The notes beneath the pieces are model-generated. The model saw only the letters and a list, made by a program, of their open reading frames with translations, did not search any database and had not been told where the DNA came from. This document shows, piece by piece, positions 1 through 8,428 of a stretch of 64,000 bases of DNA; within the stretch, counting starts at the first letter, position 1; each line of letters begins with the position of its first letter. Location: NCBI RefSeq assembly GCF_001666835.1, contig NZ_LZJF01000163.1:1-64000 (forward strand). The letters are read 5' to 3'. Source of the DNA: Mycobacterium sp. E3251 (GTDB lineage Bacteria; Actinomycetota; Actinomycetes; Mycobacteriales; Mycobacteriaceae). Position numbers and translations under genes: made by a program.

Positions 1-251
1 CGGCGATCGAGGCGCGGTAGCCGCTCGCGCAGTGAACCCACACCTCGCGGTCCGGGGGGATCTCGGCGAAGCGCTGGGTCACCTCGTGCAACGCGATGTT
101 GACCGCGCCACGCACGTGTCCATCGTCGAACTCGCCGGTTTGGCGGACGTCGAGGACGAGGACGCGCCTGTCGTCCAGCGCTTCGCCGAGATCCCCCCGG
201 ACCGCGAGGTGTGGGTTCACTGCGCGAGCGGCTACCGCGCCTCGATCGCCG
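1..251. repeat. Perfect 77-bp inverted repeat at the window edge
   Basis: Bases 1-77 are the exact reverse complement of 175-251. Pairing fails at 78/174, leaving a 97-base spacer. Both arms lie inside one rhodanese coding sequence. The minus strand across the spacer and left arm reads a proper rhodanese N-terminal half (VLVLDVRQTGEFDDGHV), while the plus strand from 176 reads the C-terminal half. The two halves therefore face each other instead of forming one gene. If base 1 is a contig end, an arm of exactly 77 bases matches a common de Bruijn k-mer size and suggests an assembly fold-back. A real inversion is the alternative. Confidence 0.9.
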
Positions 252-352
252 CGGCGCTGCTCGACCGCGAGCGCCGTGACGTCGTTCTCATCGATGACAA
301 CTACAGCAACGCCGAAAAGCTCGGGATCACGACCCACTTGGCAAGGGAGTAA
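176..352 (+). CDS. C-terminal part of a rhodanese-domain protein (broken by the inverted repeat)
   Basis: The frame encodes a rhodanese C-terminal half with active-site loop HCASGYR, whose Cys would carry the persulfide, and ends LGITTHLARE. The sequence resembles the rhodanese tail of metallo-beta-lactamase/rhodanese fusions that handle glutathione or mycothiol persulfides; this is a family resemblance, and the MBL part is not in the window. The in-frame sequence upstream of 176 is antisense to the same gene and is not coding. The next rhodanese gene begins 3 bases after this stop, so the two form an operon. Confidence 0.65.
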   Translation, partial: QRFAEIPPDREVWVHCASGYRASIAAALLDRERRDVVLIDDNYSNAEKLGITTHLARE

Positions 353-354
353 CC

Positions 355-933
355 ATGAACGCACCGACGGCCGACGCGATCACGTCGATCGAGCTGCGGA
401 AGTTGATCAAGTCGCCCAAAGCTCCACGGCTGGTCGACGTTCGGACCCCCGCCGAATTCGAGACCGCGCACATCGCCGGATCCGTCAACGTGCCGCTCGA
501 CGTATTGGATCAGCACGGCGCCGACATCGCGGACCGCCTGGCCCAGGACAACGACGTCGTGTTGGTGTGCCGTTCCGGCCAACGCTCAACCAAGGCGCAG
601 GCGCTGTTACGCAACGCCGGGCTCACCAGCGGGCGGGTGCTCGAGAACGGCATCACCGACTGGGAGGACCAAGGTTTCGACGTGGACCGTGGCGCCCAGC
701 GCTGGGAGCTCGAGCGTCAGGTCCGGTTGGTCGCCGGGTCAGTGGTGCTGTCGTCCGTTCTGGGCAGTGTCGCGGTCCCACGACTCAAATGGGTGGCCGC
801 CGCAATCGGCGGCGGCCTGACGTATGCCGCCCTGAGCGACACCTGCGCCATGGCCACGGCGCTGTCCAAACTCCCGTATAACCGCGGCACGACCTCGGAC
901 GTGAAGACGGTGCTGTCGCAACTCGACGGCTAG
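355..933 (+). CDS. YgaP-like rhodanese with C-terminal DUF2892 membrane segment
   Basis: A 192-residue protein. Residues 10-110 are a rhodanese domain (LVDVRTPAEFETAHI) with active-site loop CRSGQRS. Residues 120-175 form a hydrophobic hairpin of the DUF2892 type (RQVRLVAGSVVLSS, then KLPYNR). This is the E. coli YgaP architecture, a membrane-bound sulfurtransferase. The start lies 2 bases after the upstream rhodanese stop, so translation is probably coupled. The stop shares a CTAG palindrome with the stop of the convergent sulfite-oxidase gene. A role in persulfide or thiosulfate handling is inferred from family and neighbours. Confidence 0.85.
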   Translation: MNAPTADAITSIELRKLIKSPKAPRLVDVRTPAEFETAHIAGSVNVPLDVLDQHGADIADRLAQDNDVVLVCRSGQRSTKAQALLRNAGLTSGRVLENGITDWEDQGFDVDRGAQRWELERQVRLVAGSVVLSSVLGSVAVPRLKWVAAAIGGGLTYAALSDTCAMATALSKLPYNRGTTSDVKTVLSQLDG

Positions 934-2663
934 GCCTGCGGGCCCGGGAGAACCTCGATGGAAATCGCCTGAATCGCGTTGCCGCCGTAGCCGAACCGGT
1001 TCCAGTCCGGTCGCTCCGGCTGCGTGTTGCCCGCCTCGTCGGTAGCCCGCGCACGTACGGTCTGGGTCCCAACAACGTCGCATCGGGTGAACAGCTCCCA
1101 CCATTGCCAGCTGTGCCGGCGGCGTTCACCGACCAGTCGGGCGGCCTGCCACGGGCCGCCGCCGATGCAAACGTCCACGCGATCTATCGGCGCCGCGCCC
1201 GACCAGGCGACGCCTCGCACGACGATTGTCCCGGCGGTCACCGTGGCGCCATCGGCGGGCTGGGCGATCAGCGCGCGGACACGCTGCAGGCGGACCGGCT
1301 CACGGACGACGCCGTCGCCACCGTCCCATTCGTAGTGGTACCGCTTCGTTTGGAAGAAGGCCTCGAAAACATGGTCAACGACTTCAATCTCGGTGAGCCA
1401 CTTGACCGACGCGACGGAATACCAGCCCGGCACTATCAGCCGGACGGGGCGACCGTGCTGCAGTGGTAGCGGCTCGCCGTTCATCGCGTAGGCGACGATC
1501 GCACCCGAGTCGCAAGCATCCCGCACCGACAAGGCGCGCTCGAACCGCACCGGCGCCGTCGCGCCGTCGACCAAACCCGCATCGGCGCCACGGAACACGA
1601 CATCGTGGGCCTGCGCCGCCAGGCCCGCCCGATCAAGAATCTCGACGAGCGGAACACCCGTCCATTCGGCGGTGCTCGCCGCCCCGAATCGCCACTGTTC
1701 GCCGTCGACGGGTGGATCGAACTGTGCGCGACCGTTGCCCGCGCATTCCAGCGTGGCGACCATCGACTGTTTCGGCATGTTGTGCAAATCGCCCAAGCGC
1801 AGCCGTAACGTCCGCTCGACCGTTCCGCCGACCGTCAGCTCATATTGGTCCGGATCCACCACCGGCGTGCTGAAGTGGTTGCGGACGTAGAAGTGGTCGG
1901 AGGGCATCACGACGCCACCGATCAGCTCGGGAAGCGATGTCTCGCAATTGAGCGGATCCTCGCGGTGGACGACAAGTGCGGGCCCGCCACCATGGGTAAC
2001 GACCGGTAATCCGGCGGCCGCCCACGCGCACATACCGCCGGCCAGGTTCACCGCGTCGAAGCCCGAACGGCGAAGCGAAACCGTCACCGCCGCGGATCGT
2101 CCACCCGAGCGGCACACCACAACGATGCGGCGGTCCCGAGGCAGTTCATGTTCTCGAGTGCGCACGCCCTCGGCCGGCAACAACATCGCGGTCGGCGCGT
2201 GCTCGGTACACCATTCGCCGGGCTCACGCACGTCAAGCAGCAGCGCGCCCGCGTCGAGAAGTGCCTTGGCCGCCCGGGGACCGACTTGTGGTGTGTCGAC
2301 GACGATCTCGTTGCCGACAGATACCGGGAATCCGGCGCCTTGCCAGGCGGCGAATCCCCCAACCAAGTCCGAAACGTCGTCGAAGCCCGAGGCTCGCAGC
2401 AGGCTCGCCGCGGCGATCGAGTGATCGCCGCTGCCGCAGTAAACGACCACCGGGGCCGCCGGATTGAGGGCGGAAAGCGAATCAGTCAGCGTCGACAATG
2501 GAATCCCCCGCGCGCCCGGGATGACGCCCCGCGCCATCTCATCCTGGCTGCGCACGTCGATCACCTGCAGCTGCGGGTCCAGGCCGCGCAATTCGGCCAG
2601 TTGCCCGATGGTCAACCGCGGCGCGCTTTCGACCAGGTCCATGCTCGGCGGCGTCGGGCTCAA
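930..2663 (-). CDS. Sulfite-oxidase-type molybdoenzyme with two N-terminal rhodanese domains
   Basis: About 577 residues. Rhodanese 1 (about residues 15-110) has loop CGSGDHS and rhodanese 2 (about 125-215) has CRSGGRS; both keep the active Cys. The rest is a sulfite oxidase/SoxC-like molybdopterin domain with the Mo-ligand region TLECAGNGR and a C-terminal Mo-cofactor dimerisation domain (from about VFEAFFQTKRYHYEW). The start is taken as the TTG at 2663, which has AGAAGG six bases upstream; the ATG at 2642 is the alternative. No twin-arginine signal is visible, so a cytoplasmic enzyme is likely. The fusion suggests that persulfide sulfur is passed from the rhodaneses and oxidised to sulfate on one polypeptide. 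Confidence 0.85.
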   Translation of the reverse strand: MSPTPPSMDLVESAPRLTIGQLAELRGLDPQLQVIDVRSQDEMARGVIPGARGIPLSTLTDSLSALNPAAPVVVYCGSGDHSIAAASLLRASGFDDVSDLVGGFAAWQGAGFPVSVGNEIVVDTPQVGPRAAKALLDAGALLLDVREPGEWCTEHAPTAMLLPAEGVRTREHELPRDRRIVVVCRSGGRSAAVTVSLRRSGFDAVNLAGGMCAWAAAGLPVVTHGGGPALVVHREDPLNCETSLPELIGGVVMPSDHFYVRNHFSTPVVDPDQYELTVGGTVERTLRLRLGDLHNMPKQSMVATLECAGNGRAQFDPPVDGEQWRFGAASTAEWTGVPLVEILDRAGLAAQAHDVVFRGADAGLVDGATAPVRFERALSVRDACDSGAIVAYAMNGEPLPLQHGRPVRLIVPGWYSVASVKWLTEIEVVDHVFEAFFQTKRYHYEWDGGDGVVREPVRLQRVRALIAQPADGATVTAGTIVVRGVAWSGAAPIDRVDVCIGGGPWQAARLVGERRRHSWQWWELFTRCDVVGTQTVRARATDEAGNTQPERPDWNRFGYGGNAIQAISIEVLPGPQA

Positions 2664-2685
2664 TGGGCACCTTCTTTCAGCGTTG

Positions 2686-3180
2686 TCATCGGTTGCGTGG
2701 GGCCGGTTGGCCGTACATCGCCACCACGACGGTCCGGTCCATACTGTTCTCCGACCACACCCCCATGGAGCTGTTGGCACAGTCGCGAATGATCGCCATG
2801 TCGTCGGGGTTGTAATACCACTGGTTGACCAGCTCCAGGCTGCTGATGGCGATGGCCGGGTTGATCGCGATCGTCTCGGCCGCCTTGCCGCGGAAACCGG
2901 CGGCATTGGCCCGGTCCTGCGGTGTCGATCCGTCAGATCCGAGGTCATCGTTGATGTTTCGGTTATTCATCATGTCGTCGGCGTGCCATTGCGCGGCCAG
3001 CGTGAGCGCGTTGTCCCGGATGACGTCGTTGGTGCAGCCCGCCTGATGTTGCAAGGTGTAGACGGCGGACACGACGGCGCTGTTGAGCCGCTTGTTGTCG
3101 GCGTGCGCCGAGGGGGCGGCCAGCATCACCGGCGCCGCGGCCAGCACGGCCGCGGGCATCACGCGTACCCACCCGATCAT
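2686..3180 (-). CDS. Secreted CAP-domain (SCP-like) protein
   Basis: A 164-residue protein with a Sec signal peptide (about residues 1-28, ending APSAHA) and then a small CAP/SCP-like domain: QWHADDMMNN, FRGKAAETI, and an ending with the pattern SMGVWSENSMDRTVVVAMYG. The His of QWH and the Glu of AETI match the usual CAP cavity residues. The ATG at 3180 lies 11 bases after the stop of the Mce-associated gene, so it is probably the last gene of the mce transcript. The ligand is unknown; lipid or sterol binding would fit the family and the Mce context but is inference. Confidence 0.7.
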   Translation of the reverse strand: MIGWVRVMPAAVLAAAPVMLAAPSAHADNKRLNSAVVSAVYTLQHQAGCTNDVIRDNALTLAAQWHADDMMNNRNINDDLGSDGSTPQDRANAAGFRGKAAETIAINPAIAISSLELVNQWYYNPDDMAIIRDCANSSMGVWSENSMDRTVVVAMYGQPAPRNR

Positions 3181-3191
3181 GGTTACTGCCC

Positions 3192-3812
3192 TCACACCGG
3201 ATCGAAATGCGAGACCAGCCACCGGCCGTTGACCTTGTCCAGTGTCACCCGGACCACGGGCTGGGTATCGGTGGGAGCGCCCTCGCCGACGGTGACGGTT
3301 TGGTTGACGAAGAGCAGGGCCACGGCGTGATTGGACGTCACCGAAACCGGCGCTGCCGCAGCAACTTTGGCTGCCGCGGTGATGTGCTTCTCTTTTGCCC
3401 CTGGAATGACCACCTGGCGGGTCAGCTCCGTGTAGGCGTCCTTGAAATCACCGGTCAGCCGCTCGCGCGCGGCGGCCAGGTCTTTGTCCACCGAGTCCGC
3501 CTTGTACGACAACAGGGCGACGGCGTCGTCGCCGGCGACTTTCACCACTTCGGTGCGGGCTCGCGCCACGTCGTCGGCAGAGGCGGTCACCCACTTGAAG
3601 TAGCCCGCCGTAAGCGTGAGCAGCAGCGCCAGTCCGGGCAGCACCCCGTACGCAAGGACGCGCGACCACGGGATCGGCCGCCGTTCCCGCGTGCGGGTGT
3701 CGGGCTGGTCGTCGGACGTCTCGTCGATATCGACGGCGCCCTCGGGCGTGGCCTCGTCGTCGGCCTCGACGAATTCCTCGTCCTGTATGGCCCTTTCGTT
3801 GAGAGTCGTCAT
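3192..3812 (-). CDS. Mce-associated membrane protein
   Basis: A 206-residue protein with an acidic cytoplasmic N-terminus (residues 1-45), one transmembrane helix (about 50-72, VLAYGVLPGLALLLTLTAGY), and an extracytoplasmic domain of the Mce-associated type with a SnoaL/NTF2-like ending (GRWLVSHFDPV). The start overlaps the upstream gene's stop as ATGA. Such Mas proteins follow mceF in mycobacteria and are thought to stabilise or assist the Mce lipid-transport complex. Confidence 0.82.
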   Translation of the reverse strand: MTTLNERAIQDEEFVEADDEATPEGAVDIDETSDDQPDTRTRERRPIPWSRVLAYGVLPGLALLLTLTAGYFKWVTASADDVARARTEVVKVAGDDAVALLSYKADSVDKDLAAARERLTGDFKDAYTELTRQVVIPGAKEKHITAAAKVAAAAPVSVTSNHAVALLFVNQTVTVGEGAPTDTQPVVRVTLDKVNGRWLVSHFDPV

Positions 3813-4471
3813 GGCACGAACACCACGTTCGAGACCTTGGCGTCCTGGCCGACCGAGCGGACCTCTATTCGCATCCGCCATTCGCGGGGCGCCTCCTCGC
3901 CGCCGGCGGTGCGCGATTTCACCGCGACCGCCACCAGCACCTGCGCCGAGTCGCCGCGCTGCGATTCCAGGCCCGCGTCGGTGACCGTGCCCTCCGATTT
4001 CGACTGCGCCGCCTTGACGACTTCGATGAACGGCTTGGACCGCTGCTCGAAGTCGTCACGGAACGCCCCCGTGGCCAGATCGAGGATGCGTTGCACGTCT
4101 GAGTCGACCTCCGTGTAGTTGATGGTGGTGAGGTTCACCGCGCCCTGACGAGCAACCTGCACGAACAGATCACGCTGGGCTTGGGCCTCATGCTTCTGGT
4201 AGGCCTGGTAGCCCAGCCAACCGGTCAACCCGGCCAACGCCGCCACGACGACGCCGCCCGCCGCCAACGCCCGCCCGGTTCGCGAAAGTCGCGGACCGGC
4301 CCGGTGCCGCAACCGGGCGAGCCGGCTCTTCAAACCCGCCGTGCCCTCGGCGGTTTCGTCGGTCTCCGCCGCGGTTTCGGCATCGTCGACGTCGTGGGCG
4401 CCGACCGCTGTCGCCTCGCCGAGTTCGTCGGCGGCATCAGCGGTTTCAGGCCCTTTCGTTTCTTCGGTCAT
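3809..4471 (-). CDS. Mce-associated membrane protein
   Basis: A 220-residue protein with the same plan as its downstream neighbour: an acidic, Glu/Ala-rich cytoplasmic N-terminus (MTEETKGPETADAADELGEA), one transmembrane helix near residues 70-92, and an external domain ending EWRMRIEVRSVGQDAKVSNV. The two are probably an ancient tandem pair. The ATG at 4471 lies 13 bases after the mceF stop; the frame is open further upstream, but that part only runs antisense-like through mceF. Role: accessory subunit of the Mce transporter, inferred. Confidence 0.82.
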   Translation of the reverse strand: MTEETKGPETADAADELGEATAVGAHDVDDAETAAETDETAEGTAGLKSRLARLRHRAGPRLSRTGRALAAGGVVVAALAGLTGWLGYQAYQKHEAQAQRDLFVQVARQGAVNLTTINYTEVDSDVQRILDLATGAFRDDFEQRSKPFIEVVKAAQSKSEGTVTDAGLESQRGDSAQVLVAVAVKSRTAGGEEAPREWRMRIEVRSVGQDAKVSNVVFVP

Positions 4472-4484
4472 CCTGCTCCTTTGG

Positions 4485-5963
4485 TTACGCCGGCGGCACC
4501 AAGAGTGACTGCCAGTTCTTGGCGCGGGGGTGCGCGAGGTCGAACTCGGTGTAGCGACGCCCATCGGGGCCGATGTAGTCGCCGTTGGCCGGGTCATAGG
4601 TCGCGATTGCGAACGGCGGCGGCGCGGGCGCCGGTGGCGCGGTCCCCCGCGGCGGTGGAAGCCGCGGATCTTGTCCCGGCGGATACATCGGAACGCCCTG
4701 CCCGCTATAGGTGGCGTTCGGGTCGCCCTTCCAGTTGTAGCCGTCGTTGAGCGGCACGTATTCTTCGTCGCTTTCGCACAACTCAACCGTGGGCGCACGC
4801 TTCTCCGGCTTGCTCTCGCACGGAATGTTCCGCACCCCACGGACATTGAACTCCGAGTCTTGCGGGACTCGGCAGAACAGATCCGCGGCGGGGCGGTCCG
4901 GTGCGTCCACGTTGGCCGGCGACCGGCGCTGAGTCGGCGGCAGGTACCCGGTCGTGCACGGCGGCGGCAGGTTGATGTTGAGGTTGAAGTCCAGCTGGGC
5001 GCCCCGGTACTCCTGCTTGGTGTTCGAGCTGGGCACGACGATTGCGGCCATGGCCGCGATGCCCTGGGGGAACAGCACCAGAAGCTGCTCGATGTCATGG
5101 CGATACACGACGGCGATGTCGCCCAGGCTGACCAGGTTTGCGAACAGCACGGGCAGCGCGGGTGTGACCCGGTCGAGCAGCGCGCGACTTTCCTCCACCC
5201 CGTTGGTGCCCTGCGTCAACAGGTCCCGCAGCGCGGCGTCCTGCGCCTTGAACTGGGCCGTGATGGCGGCGGTGCGATTCGCCCACCTGGCAATGGAATC
5301 CGAGGTCTGGATCTGGGAGTTGAGCACCGGAGGCGTCTGGTCGATCAACGCGGCAAGCGGGCCGACGGTCTGCCCCCCGGCAATGGCCAGGGCGGCCGAT
5401 CCGTCGACGATTCGAGACAACTCGGGTCCGAGACCACCGACCGCACGGTCCGTCTCGTCGACCACCGTGCGAAGGTTGTCGCGCGGAATCGCCTGCAGTG
5501 CCCGGTTGGTCACGTCGAGCAGGTGCCCGATGTCGACGGGTACGTCAACTCGGCCGGCGGGAATGACATCCCCGGCTCGCAGCGCGCGGCCGTGGTCGCC
5601 GTCCTTACCGGGCTGGGGGGTGAGCTCGATGTACTGCTCGCCGATCGCCGAGCGGCTGTGCACCGACGCCTGGACGTCGGCGGGCACCTTGACACCGGAT
5701 CTGATGGCGAGCACCGCGCGGACACCGGTGGCGGTCACATCGACCGACTTGACCTGACCGACATCGGTGCCGCGATAGGTGACAACCGAAGTCTGGTAGA
5801 GCCCGCCCGACTGCGGCAGGTCGACGGTGACAACGTATTCCCCGATCCCGAAGAGCGTTTCGGGCAACTTCATGTAGTTGAATGCCATTGCCCCACAGGA
5901 CACGACCGTCACCAGCGTAAGGATTGACAGTTGTATCCACGTTCGGCGGTTCAGACGCAGCAT
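4485..5963 (-). CDS. mceF: Mce family protein, F subunit
   Basis: A 492-residue protein with an N-terminal anchor (residues 10-30) and an MCE/MlaD domain (about 38-115: YVVTVDLPQSGGLYQTSVV, RGTDVGQV). A long helical region follows, then a Pro-rich C-terminal tail (APPAPAPPPFA) ending KNWQSLLVPPA. Six different Mce subunits are thought to build a hexameric tunnel that carries lipids across the periplasm to the YrbE/MceG permease. The gene abuts mceE (TGA directly followed by ATG). I could not assign the operon to one of the numbered mce groups. Confidence 0.9.
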   Translation of the reverse strand: MLRLNRRTWIQLSILTLVTVVSCGAMAFNYMKLPETLFGIGEYVVTVDLPQSGGLYQTSVVTYRGTDVGQVKSVDVTATGVRAVLAIRSGVKVPADVQASVHSRSAIGEQYIELTPQPGKDGDHGRALRAGDVIPAGRVDVPVDIGHLLDVTNRALQAIPRDNLRTVVDETDRAVGGLGPELSRIVDGSAALAIAGGQTVGPLAALIDQTPPVLNSQIQTSDSIARWANRTAAITAQFKAQDAALRDLLTQGTNGVEESRALLDRVTPALPVLFANLVSLGDIAVVYRHDIEQLLVLFPQGIAAMAAIVVPSSNTKQEYRGAQLDFNLNINLPPPCTTGYLPPTQRRSPANVDAPDRPAADLFCRVPQDSEFNVRGVRNIPCESKPEKRAPTVELCESDEEYVPLNDGYNWKGDPNATYSGQGVPMYPPGQDPRLPPPRGTAPPAPAPPPFAIATYDPANGDYIGPDGRRYTEFDLAHPRAKNWQSLLVPPA

Positions 5964-7085
5964 TCAGTATCCCCCGAAATGATATGGATAGGTCAGCGGG
6001 TTGCCGGCGGTGGCCGGACTGGGCTGCATCCCGATCGTGCGTCCCCACTGCAGTTCGAGCTGGGTGAGGTTGCCTTCCCACCGTGAGCCGGTGAAGAACC
6101 CGGTGTCGAGGCGGCTCAGTGTCAGGTCGACGATCAGGGTGAGGTTGGCGTAGTCACCGCGGAACCAATTTCTCGCGGTCGACGCCGGCCACGGATAGGC
6201 CACCAAGCCATCCAGCCCCTTGGTCAACGACGGTCCCGCGTCGGCGAGCGATCGCAGCACCGGCGCGATACTGCGCAGGTTGTTGACCAGAGATTCCTTG
6301 CTCTGGCGCACGGTATCGGCCGCGATGGCGCTGAACTTGCCGAGTTGATCGATCGCGTCGGCGATCTTGGTGCGCTCGTCGGCCAACACCCTCAGCGCTT
6401 TGGGCACGGTGATCAACGCCTTGTCGACTGTTGCGTCCTTATCGGCGAACTGGCCGACCAGCGAGTTGAGATTCTCGGCCGCGGCAATGATGTCGTCGGT
6501 CTGGTCGTTGGTCCGGGCGATGAACTCGTCCAGTTGCTTCAGCAGGCTGCGCATGTCGTTTTCGCGCCCGGCGAATGCCTTGGCGATCGACTGCGTGATC
6601 TCCTGCAGCTGCCCGATGCCGCCGCCGTTCAGCAGGATCGAGACGGAGGCAAGCGTCTGCTCGGTGGTCGGATACATGCTCGCGTGCGCTAACGGGATGA
6701 CCGACCCGTTCTTCAGCTGGCCGACGGGCGGTTCGTCTTTGGGTGGCGCGAGCTCGATGTGCATCGAGCCGAGCAAGCTGGTCTGGCCCAGCTTGGCCGT
6801 CGAATTGGCCGGCAGATGCACATCCCCGTTGATGCGCATGGTGACCAGCGCGTGCCAGTCCTGCAGCTGAATCTTGGTCACGTTGCCGACGTTGACGTCG
6901 TCGACCCGAACCCGCGTGTTCTCCTGAATGGTCACGACATCGGGCATCTGGGCCTGGACGGTGTAGGAGCCCGGCCCGTTCCCGGAGGTGCCGGGCAAGG
7001 TGAACGAGTTCAGCCCCTTCCACCCACAGGCGGGAAGGACGGCGACGCAGACAAGGCAGAGCAACGTCCCCATCGCGCGCCTCAT
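5964..7085 (-). CDS. mceE: Mce family lipoprotein, E subunit
   Basis: A 373-residue protein with a lipoprotein signal whose lipobox is LPAC (about residues 17-20). The MCE domain follows (YTVQAQMPDVVTIQENTRVRV, DVNVGNVTKI), then a long coiled-coil-forming stretch (FADKDATVDKALITV region). The E subunit is the one lipidated member of each Mce set (the LprK/LprN type). Its start overlaps the mceD stop as ATGA. It probably anchors the Mce tube in the inner membrane. Confidence 0.9.
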   Translation of the reverse strand: MRRAMGTLLCLVCVAVLPACGWKGLNSFTLPGTSGNGPGSYTVQAQMPDVVTIQENTRVRVDDVNVGNVTKIQLQDWHALVTMRINGDVHLPANSTAKLGQTSLLGSMHIELAPPKDEPPVGQLKNGSVIPLAHASMYPTTEQTLASVSILLNGGGIGQLQEITQSIAKAFAGRENDMRSLLKQLDEFIARTNDQTDDIIAAAENLNSLVGQFADKDATVDKALITVPKALRVLADERTKIADAIDQLGKFSAIAADTVRQSKESLVNNLRSIAPVLRSLADAGPSLTKGLDGLVAYPWPASTARNWFRGDYANLTLIVDLTLSRLDTGFFTGSRWEGNLTQLELQWGRTIGMQPSPATAGNPLTYPYHFGGY

Positions 7086-8428
7086 GAGGCACCCGCCGGA
7101 AGCATCAGATCCCGCAACACCTGGGTCGAGTTGACCGTGCCGTTCGGTGGTGGTGGCGGCGCGGGTGCCTCACCCGGCGGCGGTTCGGTGGACGCCGGAG
7201 GTGGTGGTGCGTCGGGCGGCGGCGGGGTTGCGTCGGGCGGCGGTGCCGGAGGGGTGTACCCGGGCCGGAGCCAGTCCTCGCTGTAGGTGATCTCGCCGGG
7301 GCGGGCCTGAGTCCCGACGAAGGGGTTGAGCCCCGCCGGAATGTAGTTGTACAGGCGGTTTTTGATGATCGGGTTGATGTACTGCAGGCACAGCTTCGAC
7401 ACCCGGTCCAAGCGGGCCCGCGATGCGGCCTCGATGGAACTGCAGATCCATTGCGGGATGTCGGCGAAGTTGTTCAGCGCGATGATGCCGGTCATCGCGC
7501 TTTGCGCCGGCTGGTAGATGTTGAGGAAGTTCTGGAACACCGTCGGGGCGATGTGCAGGATCTGCTTGATGTCCATGCGACTGTCATTCAACGCGGTCGT
7601 GACGGAAGCCAACCGGTCGAACGTGACGCCCATCGCTTCCCGGTTCTCGGAGAGGAAATCGCGCAGATCGGTGAGCGCCCCGTCGAGACCCTTGACGGCA
7701 GTGGCGACTTCGTTGGGTGTGTTGGTGAGCAGCGTCGTCACGCTGGCCAAGTTCTGGTTGAACGAGGCCAGCAGATCACTGCTGGAAGACAGCGCCGACA
7801 CCAACAGCTGCAGATTGCGCACCGTGCTGAAGATGTCGTCGGCGTGATCGCCGAGCGCCGAGATCGCCGCGGAGAGCTTAATCACGGTGTCGCGGGCGGT
7901 GTCACCTTGGCCGCGCACGTTGTCGGCGGTCGAGTTGATGAACTCACCGACCGAATTCACCCCGTCCGCGGAGGTCGGCTGCAGCGCCTCGGTCAGCTTT
8001 TCCAGCTGCTTGCGGAAGTCATCCCATTCGACGGGGACCGCTGTGCGACCGAGCGGTATCGAGGCGCCGGGGCTCAGCTTCGGGCCGCCCGAGTACGCGG
8101 GAACGAGTTGAACCGCCCGGGGCGTCACCAGGGACGGCGACAGGATCGCGGCGCGGGCGTCGGCCGGGATGGCGTACTGCTTGTCGACGGAAAACGTCAC
8201 CTTGGAGCTATTGGGTTGCGGCTCGATCTTGTCGATAACGCCGACCGAGACGCCGAGGATCCGCACATCGTCGCCGACGAAGAGGCCGTTCGCCTCGGTG
8301 AAATATGCCGTGTAGGTGTTCTTTTCGACGTCCGTCCACAGCCTCGAGCCGACCAGGAACGAAGCCACGGCGAGGGTGCCGACCAGGCTGATCGCGGTCA
8401 GTCGTTGCAGCGTGCGCCGGCTCATCAC
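7082..8428 (-). CDS. mceD: Mce family protein, D subunit
   Basis: A 448-residue protein with an N-terminal transmembrane anchor (about residues 8-28) and an MCE domain (YTAYFTEANGLFVGDDVRI, GVSVGVIDKIE). A helical middle follows, then a C-terminal tail very rich in proline (PPAPPPDATPPPPDAPPPP) that may span the cell-wall layers. A GTG at 8428 overlaps the mceC stop as GTGA; an ATG follows directly at 8425, and either may be the start. Confidence 0.9.
   Translation of the reverse strand: MMSRRTLQRLTAISLVGTLAVASFLVGSRLWTDVEKNTYTAYFTEANGLFVGDDVRILGVSVGVIDKIEPQPNSSKVTFSVDKQYAIPADARAAILSPSLVTPRAVQLVPAYSGGPKLSPGASIPLGRTAVPVEWDDFRKQLEKLTEALQPTSADGVNSVGEFINSTADNVRGQGDTARDTVIKLSAAISALGDHADDIFSTVRNLQLLVSALSSSSDLLASFNQNLASVTTLLTNTPNEVATAVKGLDGALTDLRDFLSENREAMGVTFDRLASVTTALNDSRMDIKQILHIAPTVFQNFLNIYQPAQSAMTGIIALNNFADIPQWICSSIEAASRARLDRVSKLCLQYINPIIKNRLYNYIPAGLNPFVGTQARPGEITYSEDWLRPGYTPPAPPPDATPPPPDAPPPPASTEPPPGEAPAPPPPPNGTVNSTQVLRDLMLPAGAS

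Noticed and set aside
32..175. Plus-strand frame continuous with the rhodanese tail
   Set aside because: Its sequence is antisense to the rhodanese N-terminal half; continuity is produced by the inverted repeat.
3809..5098. A 429-residue Mce-associated protein
   Set aside because: The first half of that frame lies out of frame within mceF; the protein with recognisable features starts at 4471.
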